64,000 bases of DNA from Arenimonas sp049195245 (GTDB taxonomy: Bacteria > Pseudomonadota > Gammaproteobacteria > Xanthomonadales > Xanthomonadaceae): the NCBI RefSeq assembly GCF_049195245.1, contig NZ_JBMIRR010000027.1, forward strand, positions 496,001 to 560,000, written 5' to 3'. Made by a program: the position numbers and the translations under genes. Of this stretch, positions 7,508 through 16,573 are shown piece by piece. Positions within the stretch are counted from its first letter, which is position 1. Each line of letters begins with the position of its first letter. The notes under the pieces are model-generated. The model did not search any database and had not been told where the DNA came from. It worked only from the letters and a program-made list of their open reading frames with translations.

Positions 7508-9337
7508 TCACTCTTTGGCCACGGCAATCGAAGCATCGGTGCCGGCAGCCATCGCCGGGCCCTCGGAAGGCGCCAGGCGACGCGCCTGCGCCAGCAGCTG
7601 CAGGAACTCCGCGCGGTAGCCCCAGGCATCGCTGCCGCGGGCACCAAGCGCCAGCGCTTCCACCTGGTCCCAGCCGAAGCGGCCCACGTTGCCACCGCCG
7701 CGCAACAGGTCGGCGTAGGCCGCGACCGCGGCGGCAAAGCGCAGGCCTTCGCTGGGCTGCATCGTCAGCGCAGAGCGCGTGACCGGTCGCTCCAACAGCA
7801 CGCTGCGGTCCTCGCCGGGCAACTTGTAGCGGAGCTTGAGGTGGGCCAGCTCCTGGCCACGGCCCTGGGTGGCGGGCTGGGGCGCGTAGCGCAGCGCGTC
7901 GCTGGACTCGCAGCCCGCACCCACCAGGCAGATTTCATACAGCGCGGTCACGTCGTGGCCCGCGCCGATCTCGCCCGCGTCCACCTGGTCGTTGTTGAAG
8001 TCCTCGCGGGCCAGCGCACGGTTTTCGTAGCCGATCAGGCGGTACTCGGCCACCATCGCCGGGTTGAACTCGACCTGGATCTTGACGTCGCTGGCGATGG
8101 TCATCAGCGTCGAGCTCATTTCCTCGACCAGCACCTTGCGGCCTTCCATCAGGTTGTCGATGTACGCGTGGTTGCCGTCGCCCACGTCGGCCAGCTTTTC
8201 GGCCAGCGCCTCGTTGTAGTTGCCCTGGCCGAAGCCAAGCGTGGTCAGCGCGATGCCGGACTTGCGGCCCTGTTCGACCTTGGTCTCCAGTGCGCGCTCG
8301 TCGTAGATGCCGACGTTGAAGTCGCCGTCGGTGGCCAGCACGATGCGGTTCACGCCGCCGTCGATGAAGGATTGCCGGGCCATCAGGTAGGCCAGGTCGA
8401 TGCCTTCGCCACCGTTGGTCGAACCGCCGGCCTCGAGCCGGTCCAGCGCCTGCAGGATCTCGTCATGGCGGTCGCCCGACGTCGGCGGCAGCACCAGACC
8501 GGCGCTGCCGGCATACACCACGATGGACACGCGGTCCTGCGCGCGCAGGCGCGGCACCAGCTGGCGGAAGCTTTCCTTGAGCAGGGGCAGCTTGTCCTGC
8601 TCGGCCATCGAGCCCGAGGTGTCGATCAGGAACACCAGGTTCGAGGCCGGGATTTCGCTGGCGGGTACGTCATAGCCCTGGATGCCCACCTGCAGCAGCA
8701 GGCGCTTGTCGTTCCACGGCGCCGGTGCCAGCTCGGTGGCCACCGCGAAGGGCTGGCTGCGATCGCGCGGACCGGCGTAGCCATAGTCGAAGTAGTTGAT
8801 CATCTCCTCGACCCGCACCGCGTCCTTGGGCGGCAGCTGGCCCTGGGCCAGCATGCGGCGCACATTGCTGTAGCTGCCGGTGTCGACGTCGATGGAGAAG
8901 GTGGACACCGGATTCTCGGCGGTGCGCACGATGCCGTTGTCATCGAACTCCGCATAGCGCTCGGTATTCGGCTCGGCCGTGACCATCCTGGGCATGGCCA
9001 TGACGGCCTGCGGCGCCACCGAAGCGGGCGGGGCGGGCGGGGCCGGCGGCGGCGCGTAGTATTCCTGCGCCACCATGGCCGCCTGGTCCTGTGACTTGCG
9101 GCGCGATTCCATCTCGGCCGCACGGCCCGCGGCGGCCTCGGCCAGCAGGCGGTCGGCGCGCGGCTTGGATGTCAGGTTCGCCTGCGGAAGCGGCGCGGTG
9201 TCGGCGGTCGCGTCAGCGACGACGGGTTCGGGCCGCGGGTTGCCGGCGCCGGCCGGCTCCGAAGCGGTTTCCATGGACTTCTGGGCGCAGCCGGCGGCTA
9301 CGGCGAGGGCAAGGCAGCTGATGACGAAACGACGCAT
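7508..9337 (-). CDS. von Willebrand factor type A domain lipoprotein (YfbK-like)
   Basis: A 609-residue predicted lipoprotein. The signal peptide MRRFVISCLALAVAAGC ends in a lipobox with Cys17. An Ala/Pro-rich linker leads to an N-terminal von Willebrand region, a VWA domain with an intact metal site (DTSGSMAEQ, STNGG, ATDGDFN), and a C-terminal DUF3520-like region. YfbK-type proteins often accompany ECF sigma genes; the function is unknown, though VWA domains bind protein ligands through a metal. Start 9337 is supported by AGGAG 7 nt upstream. An in-frame ATG at 9406 overlaps the sigma factor stop but would bury the signal peptide. Confidence 0.88.
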   Translation of the reverse strand: MRRFVISCLALAVAAGCAQKSMETASEPAGAGNPRPEPVVADATADTAPLPQANLTSKPRADRLLAEAAAGRAAEMESRRKSQDQAAMVAQEYYAPPPAPPAPPASVAPQAVMAMPRMVTAEPNTERYAEFDDNGIVRTAENPVSTFSIDVDTGSYSNVRRMLAQGQLPPKDAVRVEEMINYFDYGYAGPRDRSQPFAVATELAPAPWNDKRLLLQVGIQGYDVPASEIPASNLVFLIDTSGSMAEQDKLPLLKESFRQLVPRLRAQDRVSIVVYAGSAGLVLPPTSGDRHDEILQALDRLEAGGSTNGGEGIDLAYLMARQSFIDGGVNRIVLATDGDFNVGIYDERALETKVEQGRKSGIALTTLGFGQGNYNEALAEKLADVGDGNHAYIDNLMEGRKVLVEEMSSTLMTIASDVKIQVEFNPAMVAEYRLIGYENRALAREDFNNDQVDAGEIGAGHDVTALYEICLVGAGCESSDALRYAPQPATQGRGQELAHLKLRYKLPGEDRSVLLERPVTRSALTMQPSEGLRFAAAVAAYADLLRGGGNVGRFGWDQVEALALGARGSDAWGYRAEFLQLLAQARRLAPSEGPAMAAGTDASIAVAKE

Positions 9338-9402
9338 GGCAGAACTCCTGGTGGGGGTGGCCCTGCTGTCAACGGGCCAGTCCAGGAAACGGGGTTGACC
9401 GG

Positions 9403-9951
9403 TCATGGCCGCAGCCTCGCGCGCAGCTTGTCCATGGCGTAGCGCAGGCGCGATTTCACCGTCTCCCGGCCCACGCCGGTGATCTTGCCGATCTCCTCCA
9501 GGCTCAATTCCTGCTCCAGCCGCAGCAACACCACCTCGCGCTGATCGTCAGGCAACTCCTCCAGGGCCCGCTGCAGGCGGCGGCGTTCCTCGAAGGCCGA
9601 CAGGGTGCGCTCGGGCGTTTCCGGATCCGGCACCTTGGCGGCCAGTTCGTCGGCGTCCTCGGGCGCACTGGGGCGATGCTGCTTCGCGCGCCAGTGGTCG
9701 GTGAGGCGGTTGTGCGCGATCTGGTAGAGCCAGGTGGCGAAGCGGGCATCGGGCCGGTAGCGTTCTCGCGCGGTGATCACGCGCTGCCACACGTCCTGGA
9801 AGTACTCCTCGGCCAGGCCCGGATCGCGCAGCTGCCGCGCCAGGTGCCGGAACAGCGGGCCGCGGTGGCGCGAATACAGGGCCTGGAACGCGGCGATGTC
9901 GCCGGCCCCGTACGCCAGCATCAATTCTTCGTCGGTCGGCTCCCCCTGCAT
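9403..9951 (-). CDS. ECF RNA polymerase sigma factor
   Basis: A 182-residue group IV sigma factor. Region 2 includes EYFQDVWQRVITARERY and FATWLYQIAHNRLTDHWR (about residues 50-85). Region 4 includes LPDDQREVVLLRLEQELSLE with the helix-turn-helix GVGRETVKSRLRYAMDKL (about 125-178). It is the first gene of a five-gene minus-strand operon with the VWA lipoprotein, the Pro-rich membrane protein, the IMPACT protein and the ABC exporter, so the operon probably encodes a sensor/response unit of the cell envelope. The target promoter and stimulus cannot be inferred. Confidence 0.93.
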   Translation of the reverse strand: MQGEPTDEELMLAYGAGDIAAFQALYSRHRGPLFRHLARQLRDPGLAEEYFQDVWQRVITARERYRPDARFATWLYQIAHNRLTDHWRAKQHRPSAPEDADELAAKVPDPETPERTLSAFEERRRLQRALEELPDDQREVVLLRLEQELSLEEIGKITGVGRETVKSRLRYAMDKLRARLRP

Positions 9952-9952
9952 G

Positions 9953-9975
9953 CCGGAAGCCTACGGGCTTTCCGG
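9953..9975 (-). promoter_or_regulatory. Hairpin abutting the sigma-factor start codon
   Basis: Immediately upstream of the ECF sigma ATG (9949-9951), CCGGAA-GCC pairs with GGC-TTCCGG around a short loop with one bulge, giving about a 9-bp stem in the 5' leader. It could limit ribosome access. No partner structure is visible, so a regulatory role is only inferred. Confidence 0.3.
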
Positions 9976-10035
9976 TAGCCGTTGAAGCCGCCCGATGGCC
10001 CGCCGGCCGGCGCGCCGCGGGTGTAAATTGCCGGT

Positions 10036-11493
10036 ATGCCGATCCGCCCGCCCAGACGCCAGGCCGAGGGCCGCGAGCTTGCCCCGCCCGGGGGCAGCTG
10101 GCTGCGCCCGGGCCGGCATTGGTTGGCCGGGCTGGGCGTTCTCGCGCTGGGCGTCTACTTCAGTGTCAACACCGCCGAGCTCGAACGCGAGCGCGACCTG
10201 AGCCAGCGGCGCGCGCAAGTGCAGACCGACCTGCTCAGTTTCCGCTCCCAGCTCGAGCGCGACATCTACGCCAGCGTCGCCCTGGTGCGCGGGCTGGCGG
10301 TGCAGATCGTTCTGCGCGACGGGGTGTCGGAGGAGGACTTCCGCGCGACGGCCGAAGAACTGCTGATCAATCAGCCGCGCATCGTCAACCTGTCGCTGGC
10401 GCCGAAGTTCGTGGTCACCAGCATCTACCCCCTGCCTGGCAATGAAGCCGCGCTTGGCATCCGCCTGCTCGAGGAGCCGGGGCAGAAGGAGGCCATGCTG
10501 CGTGCGATCACCGAAGACGGACCGGTGCTGGCGGGCCCCTTCAAGCTGGTGCAGGGCGGCGAGGCGCTCGCGCTGCGCGTTCCGATCTGGGTGAACGTGG
10601 AAGGCGTGCCGCGCTACTGGGGCGCGGTCAGCATGGTGCTGGACTACGAGCAGACGCTGGAGCGCGCGGGCCTGCCGAAGCTGGCCAAGGAATTCGAGCT
10701 GGACATCGTCGGTCGCGATGCGACCGGGCCCGGCGGCGAGATCATCCGCGGCCCCCGCCTGCTGGCCTCGGATCGTCCGGTGAAGATGCCGATCTTCCTG
10801 CCCGGCGGAAGCTGGCTGATGTCGGCGGTGCCGCGCGAGGGCTGGCATCACAAACCGTGGTGGGAAACCACCGGTTTCCTGGTCCGCGTCGTATTGAGCA
10901 TGCTGGCGGCGCTGGCGATCGCTCGCATCCTTCACGACCGCCAGCGCATCCGCCGGCTTGCGGGCATGGATGTCCTGACCAACCTGCCCAACCGGCGCTG
11001 GGCGCTGCAGCAGCTGGACCGCATGATTGCGCGCGGGCGGCGTGGCGACGATGGTTTCGCGCTGCTGTCCTTCGACCTGGACGGTTTCAAGCCGGTGAAC
11101 GACACCTACGGCCACGCCGCTGGCGACCTGCTGCTGGCCGAAATCGGCCGGCGCCTCAGCGACGCCGTGCGGCCGGGCGACCTGGTGGCGCGCATGGGCG
11201 GCGACGAGTTCCTGGTGCTGGTGCCGACCGCGCAGGGCGTGGATGAAGACTGGCTGCGTGCGGTGGCGCTGCGTGTGCAGTCGGCCATCAACCGGCCGGT
11301 GCAGATCGAGGGTCACTGGGTGGTGGTGGGTGCCAGCATCGGCGTGGCGCGCTTCCCCGAAGACGGTGACCAGGCCGAAGTGCTGCTGCGCAAGGCCGAC
11401 GAGGCGATGTACCGGGCCAAAAGCGGGCGCACCCACGGCGTGGAGTTCGCGGGCGGACCCGTGCGCGCTGGTACGTCGCCCCAAGGGAGCTGA
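10036..11493 (+). CDS. Diguanylate cyclase with periplasmic CHASE-like sensor
   Basis: A 485-residue membrane cyclase. The first membrane segment is near residues 30-47, then a periplasmic sensor resembling CHASE (about 50-270), a second membrane segment near 278-298, and a GGDEF domain (about 310-470). The active site GGDEF is intact (residues 388-392) and is preceded by the product-inhibition site RPGD with exactly five residues between, so an active, feedback-inhibited synthase of c-di-GMP is expected. It is divergent from the ECF sigma operon and converges with xseA. The sensed signal is unknown. Confidence 0.93.
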   Translation: MPIRPPRRQAEGRELAPPGGSWLRPGRHWLAGLGVLALGVYFSVNTAELERERDLSQRRAQVQTDLLSFRSQLERDIYASVALVRGLAVQIVLRDGVSEEDFRATAEELLINQPRIVNLSLAPKFVVTSIYPLPGNEAALGIRLLEEPGQKEAMLRAITEDGPVLAGPFKLVQGGEALALRVPIWVNVEGVPRYWGAVSMVLDYEQTLERAGLPKLAKEFELDIVGRDATGPGGEIIRGPRLLASDRPVKMPIFLPGGSWLMSAVPREGWHHKPWWETTGFLVRVVLSMLAALAIARILHDRQRIRRLAGMDVLTNLPNRRWALQQLDRMIARGRRGDDGFALLSFDLDGFKPVNDTYGHAAGDLLLAEIGRRLSDAVRPGDLVARMGGDEFLVLVPTAQGVDEDWLRAVALRVQSAINRPVQIEGHWVVVGASIGVARFPEDGDQAEVLLRKADEAMYRAKSGRTHGVEFAGGPVRAGTSPQGS

Positions 11494-11508
11494 GCCCGCG
11501 ACCGCGGA

Positions 11509-12879
11509 TCAGGCGTCGCCGGTACCGTCGGGCCCGGAACTGGCCTCTACCCTCAGCGTGAGTCGGCCCTCGGCCAAACGTGCGGTGACGGACTGGCCGG
11601 GCGCAGCGTCCGAGGGGCGGCGCAGCACCCCGCCATCGCTGTCGCGCTGCAGGATGGCGTAGCCGCGCGCCAGCGTCGCCAGCGGACTCACGCCTGCCAA
11701 TGTCCTTGCCAGTCCCTGCAGCTGCAGGCGGCGGCGCTGCATGCGCTGCTGCGTCAAGGCGTGCAGCCGCTCGCGCAGAAGCTGCAGGCGATGGGCGTGC
11801 CGCTGCAGCGACTGCTGCGGATGGGCCTGGTCCAGGCGGCGCAGGGCCCGCGCCAGCCGTTCGCTGCGGCGGGCGAGGGAGGATTCCAGGGCCTGGTCCA
11901 GCCGTCGCTGCAGGGCGGCGAGGCGGCCACGGCCACGCTCGAGCCGCAGGTGCGGGCGCAGCGCCTGCAGCTTGAGGTAGGCCTGGTCGGCGCGCTGCGC
12001 GCGGGCCGCGGTGCCGCGCGCCAGCAGGGCCTGCAGCTGGCGGTGTCGCTGCTGCAGCCGCGCGAGCAGCTCGCCGCGCTCGGGCACGATCAGCTCGGCG
12101 GCGGCCGACGGCGTCGGCGCGCGCAGGTCAGCCGCGAAATCGCTGAGGCTCGAGTCGATCTCGTGGCCCACGGCCGACACCACCGGCACCGGCGAGGCGA
12201 CGATCTCGCGCGCCAGGGCTTCGTCGTTGAAGGCCCACAGGTCTTCCAGCGAACCGCCGCCGCGCGTGAGCAGCAGCAGGTCGTAGCGGCCCGAGCGGCC
12301 CGCCCGTACCAGCATGTCCAGGATCTGCGCGGCGGCACCGTCGCCCTGCACCGGCACCGGCAGCACGTCCACCGCCAGCAGCGGAAAGCGGCGGCCCAGC
12401 ACGCTGATCACGTCGCGCACCGCGGCTCCGCGCGGCGAGGTGATCACGCCCAGGCGACGTGGGAAGGCGGGCAGGGGCCGCTTGCGGGCCGGATCGAACA
12501 GCCCTTCGGCCGCGAGGCGCGCCTTCAGCTGCTCGAAGGCGCGGCGCAGTGCGCCTTCGCCGGCCTCCTCCAGGTGGTCGAGCACCAGCTGGTAGTCGCC
12601 GCGCGCCTCGTACAGGGTCAGGCGGCCGCGGGCCAGCACCTGCAGGCCATCGCGCGGCTGGAAGCGCAGGGCCTGGGCCTTGGGCTTGAACAGCGCGCAG
12701 CGCACCTGGGCGCGGTCGTCCTTCAGGGTGAAATAGGCGTGTCCGGAGGCCGGGCGCGAGTAGTTGCTGATCTCGCCCTCGACCCAGACCTGGGGGAAGC
12801 TGCCCTCCAGCAGGTCGCGCGCCAGCGCATTGAGCTGGGACGGGCGCAGGACCTGGCGTTCACGGGCAAGCTGGATCAT
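11509..12879 (-). CDS. xseA: Exodeoxyribonuclease VII large subunit
   Basis: A 456-residue XseA. An N-terminal OB-fold (WVEGEISNYSRPASGHAYFTLKD at about residues 32-54) is followed by the catalytic core with GVITSPRGAAVRDV, LLTRGGGSLEDLWAFN and SAVGHEIDSSLSD, then a long Arg/Gln-rich coiled coil (about 285-400). With XseB it degrades single-stranded DNA to oligonucleotides in repair. Start 12879 is the first Met of the conserved N terminus; the frame continues far upstream only as noise. XseB is not in the window. It is divergently arranged with the conserved gene at 12979. Confidence 0.95.
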   Translation of the reverse strand: MIQLARERQVLRPSQLNALARDLLEGSFPQVWVEGEISNYSRPASGHAYFTLKDDRAQVRCALFKPKAQALRFQPRDGLQVLARGRLTLYEARGDYQLVLDHLEEAGEGALRRAFEQLKARLAAEGLFDPARKRPLPAFPRRLGVITSPRGAAVRDVISVLGRRFPLLAVDVLPVPVQGDGAAAQILDMLVRAGRSGRYDLLLLTRGGGSLEDLWAFNDEALAREIVASPVPVVSAVGHEIDSSLSDFAADLRAPTPSAAAELIVPERGELLARLQQRHRQLQALLARGTAARAQRADQAYLKLQALRPHLRLERGRGRLAALQRRLDQALESSLARRSERLARALRRLDQAHPQQSLQRHAHRLQLLRERLHALTQQRMQRRRLQLQGLARTLAGVSPLATLARGYAILQRDSDGGVLRRPSDAAPGQSVTARLAEGRLTLRVEASSGPDGTGDA

Positions 12880-12978
12880 GTCGGGGGCCGGACTCGGCCT
12901 GACAGGATACCGCGCCCGCGCGGGGGTAGGGCCCGGGCACCGCGCCGGTCTAAACTGACGGCACCACGAGGACCCCCG

Positions 12979-14625
12979 ATGAGCGAAAGCTACCGAAGAC
13001 TGAGCCAGGACCTGCCGCCCACCCACGGGGGCGCCACCGGGTTCGCCGCCGAGCCGCGCAAGGTGAAGGCCTGGGTCGCGGCACTGCCGCGCGCCAACGC
13101 CGAGGCCGCCGAGCAGGAACTGGCGCGCGCGCTGGAGGCGCTGTCGTCGCAGAAGCTCGACGGTGGCCAGCGCCTGGCCGCGCTGGAAGAACTGCGCGCG
13201 GCCGTGGTCGAGTCCATCACCCTGCTCGAGCGGCAGTTCGCCAGCAACCCGCTGCCCCTGCCGGCCGACAAGGCGCGGGCGGCCGCGTCTGCGGAAAAGT
13301 TCCACCTCGCGCTGGGCCACGGCTATCGCGCCGCGGCGGCAGACCTGTGCGCGCCCTCCGGCTCGGTGCCGTTCCTGCGCGGTGGCAGCGTGCTGCAGGC
13401 GCTGCAGCGCGCGGCCTGGCACTACTCGCGCGCCCTGGCGCTCGCCTGGCGGGTGTACCGGCCGCCGGCGGCCGGTACCTGGCAGGGCCTGCATCGGGTT
13501 CACCGCTTCGCGGCTTCCATCAAGCTCGACCGCAAGACGGTGGACGACAAGCTTGCCGGTGGCCAGGTCGACGTCTACACGGTCTACGTCCAGACGCTGT
13601 TGCTCGCGGCGATCAATCCCTATGCCTTCGGTCAGGCCGAGCAGGACAGCCTGTGGCCCATCACCCGCGGCTACGCTGCGCGTTGTGGCCTTAGCGAGCA
13701 GCCGCCCGATGCGCTGGCCCCGGTCGTGCCCGAAGACGCCGACCGCGGACCCGGACCGGGGGCGGGCGATGAATCCCATTCCCTGTGGCTGGACCTGCGC
13801 GCCTTTTCCACTGATGTCGAGCGCGCGCTGGGCCGGGTGCGCGACGGACAGGCCGAGCTCAGCCCGGGACCGGGTCCCGGCGTGCGCGTCGGCAACGACC
13901 TGCTGATCCGCCTGCGTCGTGCCTTCGGCCAGATCGCCGCGCGTGGCCTGGTGCGGCTGCCGGCCGGGCATCGCCTGGAAACCGTGCTGGGCCTGAGCGG
14001 CCTGCACTATTTCCTGGCCGGCCAGCGCGATTTCGACACCTTCATGAAACATTCCGCGCAGGGCACGGTGCACGTGGTCAGCGGCGCCAGCTGGACCCAG
14101 GGCGCGGCCAACATGACCCGCGTCAACCGCTTCACCGGCAAGGTGCTCGACCAGAGTCTTGGCGGGTATCGCATGGTCTGGGAAAGCGCCGACCAGGCGC
14201 GGGCGCGCGTCGGCGAACTGGTCGGCCTGAACTTCGGCGACGAAGGCGAGGACGCCGAGTGGATGGTGGGCGTGATGCGCTGGCTGCGCTACGAGGACGA
14301 CGGCAGCCTGTCGGCGGGCGTCGAACTTCTGTCGCGCAAGTCCAGCGCGGTCGCCCTGCGGGTGGTCAGCGCCGATGGCGGTAGTCGCCAGATCAACCGC
14401 GCCGTGGAGATCTTCCCGATCGAGGGCGGCACCGGTCGCTGCTTCGTTTCCAATGCCGCGATCGAGTCGGGCAGCCGCATCGAGGTCATCCATGACAGCA
14501 GCGGCCAGTTCCCGGAGCTCACGCCGCGCGGTCCCGACCTGCTGCCCGAGGTGGAGGTGGTGCTCAACGCCGGCGACTACGTGCTGCTGGGCGAGCGGCG
14601 TGCGGAAACGGAGGCGGCGGCATGA
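12979..14625 (+). CDS. Conserved hypothetical protein with a PilZ-like C-terminal segment
   Basis: A 548-residue soluble protein whose family I cannot name with certainty. The N-terminal ~250 residues are Ala/Leu-rich and predicted helical. A C-terminal region of about 160 residues looks beta-rich and contains TRVNR (380-384) and DQSLGG (391-396), the latter fitting the DxSxxG part of the PilZ c-di-GMP motif, followed by hydrophobic strands ending GVELLSRKSSAVALRV. The spacing between the Arg pair and DxSxxG is shorter than in canonical PilZ, so binding is uncertain. The stop overlaps the ispG start (ATGA), implying co-expression. Confidence 0.7.
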   Translation: MSESYRRLSQDLPPTHGGATGFAAEPRKVKAWVAALPRANAEAAEQELARALEALSSQKLDGGQRLAALEELRAAVVESITLLERQFASNPLPLPADKARAAASAEKFHLALGHGYRAAAADLCAPSGSVPFLRGGSVLQALQRAAWHYSRALALAWRVYRPPAAGTWQGLHRVHRFAASIKLDRKTVDDKLAGGQVDVYTVYVQTLLLAAINPYAFGQAEQDSLWPITRGYAARCGLSEQPPDALAPVVPEDADRGPGPGAGDESHSLWLDLRAFSTDVERALGRVRDGQAELSPGPGPGVRVGNDLLIRLRRAFGQIAARGLVRLPAGHRLETVLGLSGLHYFLAGQRDFDTFMKHSAQGTVHVVSGASWTQGAANMTRVNRFTGKVLDQSLGGYRMVWESADQARARVGELVGLNFGDEGEDAEWMVGVMRWLRYEDDGSLSAGVELLSRKSSAVALRVVSADGGSRQINRAVEIFPIEGGTGRCFVSNAAIESGSRIEVIHDSSGQFPELTPRGPDLLPEVEVVLNAGDYVLLGERRAETEAAA

Positions 14626-15857
14626 GCGAGGCCCGCGCCAACCCGCGCCGCGCCACCCGGGCCGTCAGCGTGGACAAGGTGGTGATCGGTGGCGGCGCGC
14701 CCGTGGTGGTGCAGTCGATGACCAACACCGACACTGCCGACGTCGCCGGCACCGTGAAGCAGGTGGCCGAACTCTGGCGCGCCGGTTCCGAGCTGGTGCG
14801 CATCACGGTCAACAATCCCGAATCGGCCGCCGCCGTGCCGCGCATCCGCGAAAAGCTCGACATGATGTCGGTGCCGGTGCCGCTGGTCGGCGACTTCCAC
14901 TACAACGGCGACCGGCTTTTGGCCGCCGAACCGGCCTGTGCCGAGGCGCTGGCCAAGTACCGCATCAATCCCGGCAACGTCGGCTTCGGGCGCAAGCGCG
15001 ACACGCAGTTCGCGGCCATCGTCGAGATGGCGGTGCGCTTCGGCAAGCCGGTCCGCATCGGCGTCAACTGGGGCTCGCTGGACCAGGCCCTGGCGGCGCG
15101 CCTGATGGACGAGAACGCGGCGCGCGCCGAGCCCTGGGATGCGGCGCGGGTGCTGCGCGAGGCGCTGGTGGTGTCGGCGCTGGAGTCGGCCGAGCGCGCG
15201 GTCGAGATCGGCCTGCCGCGGGACCGCATCGTGCTGTCGGCCAAGGTCAGCGGCGTGCAGGAGCTGATCGCGGTCTACCGCGACCTGGCCACGCGCTCGG
15301 ACTTCCCGCTGCACCTGGGCCTGACCGAGGCCGGCATGGGCAGCAAGGGCATCGTGGCCTCCAGCGCCGCGCTGGCGGTGCTGATGCAGGAAGGCATCGG
15401 CGACACCATCCGCATTTCGCTCACGCCCGAGCCGGGCGCCTCGCGCAACCTGGAAGTCACCGTAGCGCAGGAGCTGCTGCAGACCATGGGGCTGCGCGCA
15501 TTCACGCCGCTGGTTACCGCCTGCCCGGGCTGCGGCCGCACGACGTCGGAGTTCTTCCAGGTGCTGGCGCAGAAGGTGCAGGCGCACGTGCGCGGCCAGA
15601 TGCCGGTGTGGAAGCTCAAGTACCCCGGCGTCGAGAACCTGTCGCTGGCGGTGATGGGCTGCGTGGTCAACGGGCCCGGTGAATCGCGGCATGCCGACAT
15701 CGGCATTTCGCTGCCGGGCACCGGCGAGGCGCCCACCGCCCCGGTGTTCATCGATGGCGAGAAGGCGATGACGCTGCGTGGCGAGAACATCGCCGACGAG
15801 TTCGTCGCGGTGATCGACCAGTACGTGGCACGGCGCTACGCGGGACCGTCGCCCTGA
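14622..15857 (+). CDS. ispG: 4-hydroxy-3-methylbut-2-enyl-diphosphate synthase
   Basis: A 411-residue IspG (GcpE) of the MEP isoprenoid pathway, reducing MEcPP to HMBPP. The N-terminal TIM barrel includes VVVQSMTNTDTADV. The C-terminal 4Fe-4S domain has the three ligands in TACPGCGRTTSEF and MGCVVNGPGES. Length fits the two-domain bacterial form. The start overlaps the upstream stop by 4 nt and a PAP2 phosphatase gene follows. The MEP pathway supplies undecaprenyl and quinone precursors, consistent with the phosphatase and ubiG seen in the window. Confidence 0.97.
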   Translation: MSEARANPRRATRAVSVDKVVIGGGAPVVVQSMTNTDTADVAGTVKQVAELWRAGSELVRITVNNPESAAAVPRIREKLDMMSVPVPLVGDFHYNGDRLLAAEPACAEALAKYRINPGNVGFGRKRDTQFAAIVEMAVRFGKPVRIGVNWGSLDQALAARLMDENAARAEPWDAARVLREALVVSALESAERAVEIGLPRDRIVLSAKVSGVQELIAVYRDLATRSDFPLHLGLTEAGMGSKGIVASSAALAVLMQEGIGDTIRISLTPEPGASRNLEVTVAQELLQTMGLRAFTPLVTACPGCGRTTSEFFQVLAQKVQAHVRGQMPVWKLKYPGVENLSLAVMGCVVNGPGESRHADIGISLPGTGEAPTAPVFIDGEKAMTLRGENIADEFVAVIDQYVARRYAGPSP

Positions 15858-15928
15858 CCCCGGTCCGCAGGCTGCTGGCGCACTGGCCTGCGCTGGTCGA
15901 GGCCACCGCCCGGTTCCTGACGCGCCGG

Positions 15929-16573
15929 GTGCGTCGTCTGGCGCTGGCCTTCCTGGGCGTGGCGCTGCCGCTGGCCCTGTTCGCCGAGCTGGCCGAGGAC
16001 GTGCACGAGGCCGACACCTTCGGCTTCGACGAGCCGTTGCTGCGCTTCGCGCGCGACTTCACCTCGCCCGGCATGGATGCCGCCATGACGCTGGGCAGCG
16101 AGCTGGGCTTCGCCTGGGGCGTGATTCCGGTGGACCTGCTGCTGTTCGTGGGCCTGCTGGTGGCCACGCACGTGCGTCGCGCGATCTTCTTCGGCGTGAC
16201 GGTGGGCGGCTCGGCCCTGCTCAACCTGGCGGGCAAGGCCGTGTTCGAACGCGAACGCCCCGACCTGTGGCTGTCGATCGCGCCCGAACACACCTTCAGT
16301 TTTCCCAGCGGCCACGCCATGGGCTCGGCGACGCTGGCGGCCGCGGTGCTGCTGCTGGTCTGGCATACGGCCTGGCGCTGGCCCGCCCTGGTGCTGGGCG
16401 GACTGTTCGCGCTGTGGGTCGGCGCGTCGCGGGTTTACCTGGGGGTGCACTATCCGTCCGACATCCTGGCCGGTTGGGCGGCGGCGCTGACCTGGTCCTG
16501 CCTGGTCTACCTGATCGTGCGGCCCAACCATCGCGGCCCGCCCGAGCCCGCGGGCGAAGACCTGCCGCCCTAG
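15929..16573 (+). CDS. PAP2-superfamily membrane phosphatase
   Basis: A 214-residue (minimum) integral membrane phosphatase of the type-2 phosphatidic acid phosphatase family. All three motifs are present: KAVFERERP (KX6RP), FPSGHAMGSA (PSGH) and SRVYLGVHYPSD (SRX5HX3D). About six membrane helices are visible. Substrates may be undecaprenyl diphosphate, phosphatidylglycerophosphate or similar lipids. The GTG at 15929 is the only conventional start; the frame stays open upstream to the ispG stop (adding about 25 Arg/Leu-rich residues with no ATG, GTG or TTG), so the true N terminus may be longer through a rare start codon. Confidence 0.85.
   Translation: MRRLALAFLGVALPLALFAELAEDVHEADTFGFDEPLLRFARDFTSPGMDAAMTLGSELGFAWGVIPVDLLLFVGLLVATHVRRAIFFGVTVGGSALLNLAGKAVFERERPDLWLSIAPEHTFSFPSGHAMGSATLAAAVLLLVWHTAWRWPALVLGGLFALWVGASRVYLGVHYPSDILAGWAAALTWSCLVYLIVRPNHRGPPEPAGEDLPP

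Noticed and set aside
9338..9406. Start of the VWA lipoprotein at ATG 9406, coupled to the sigma stop
   Set aside because: It would add 23 residues ahead of a clear lipoprotein signal peptide, and ATG 9337 has a well-placed AGGAG.
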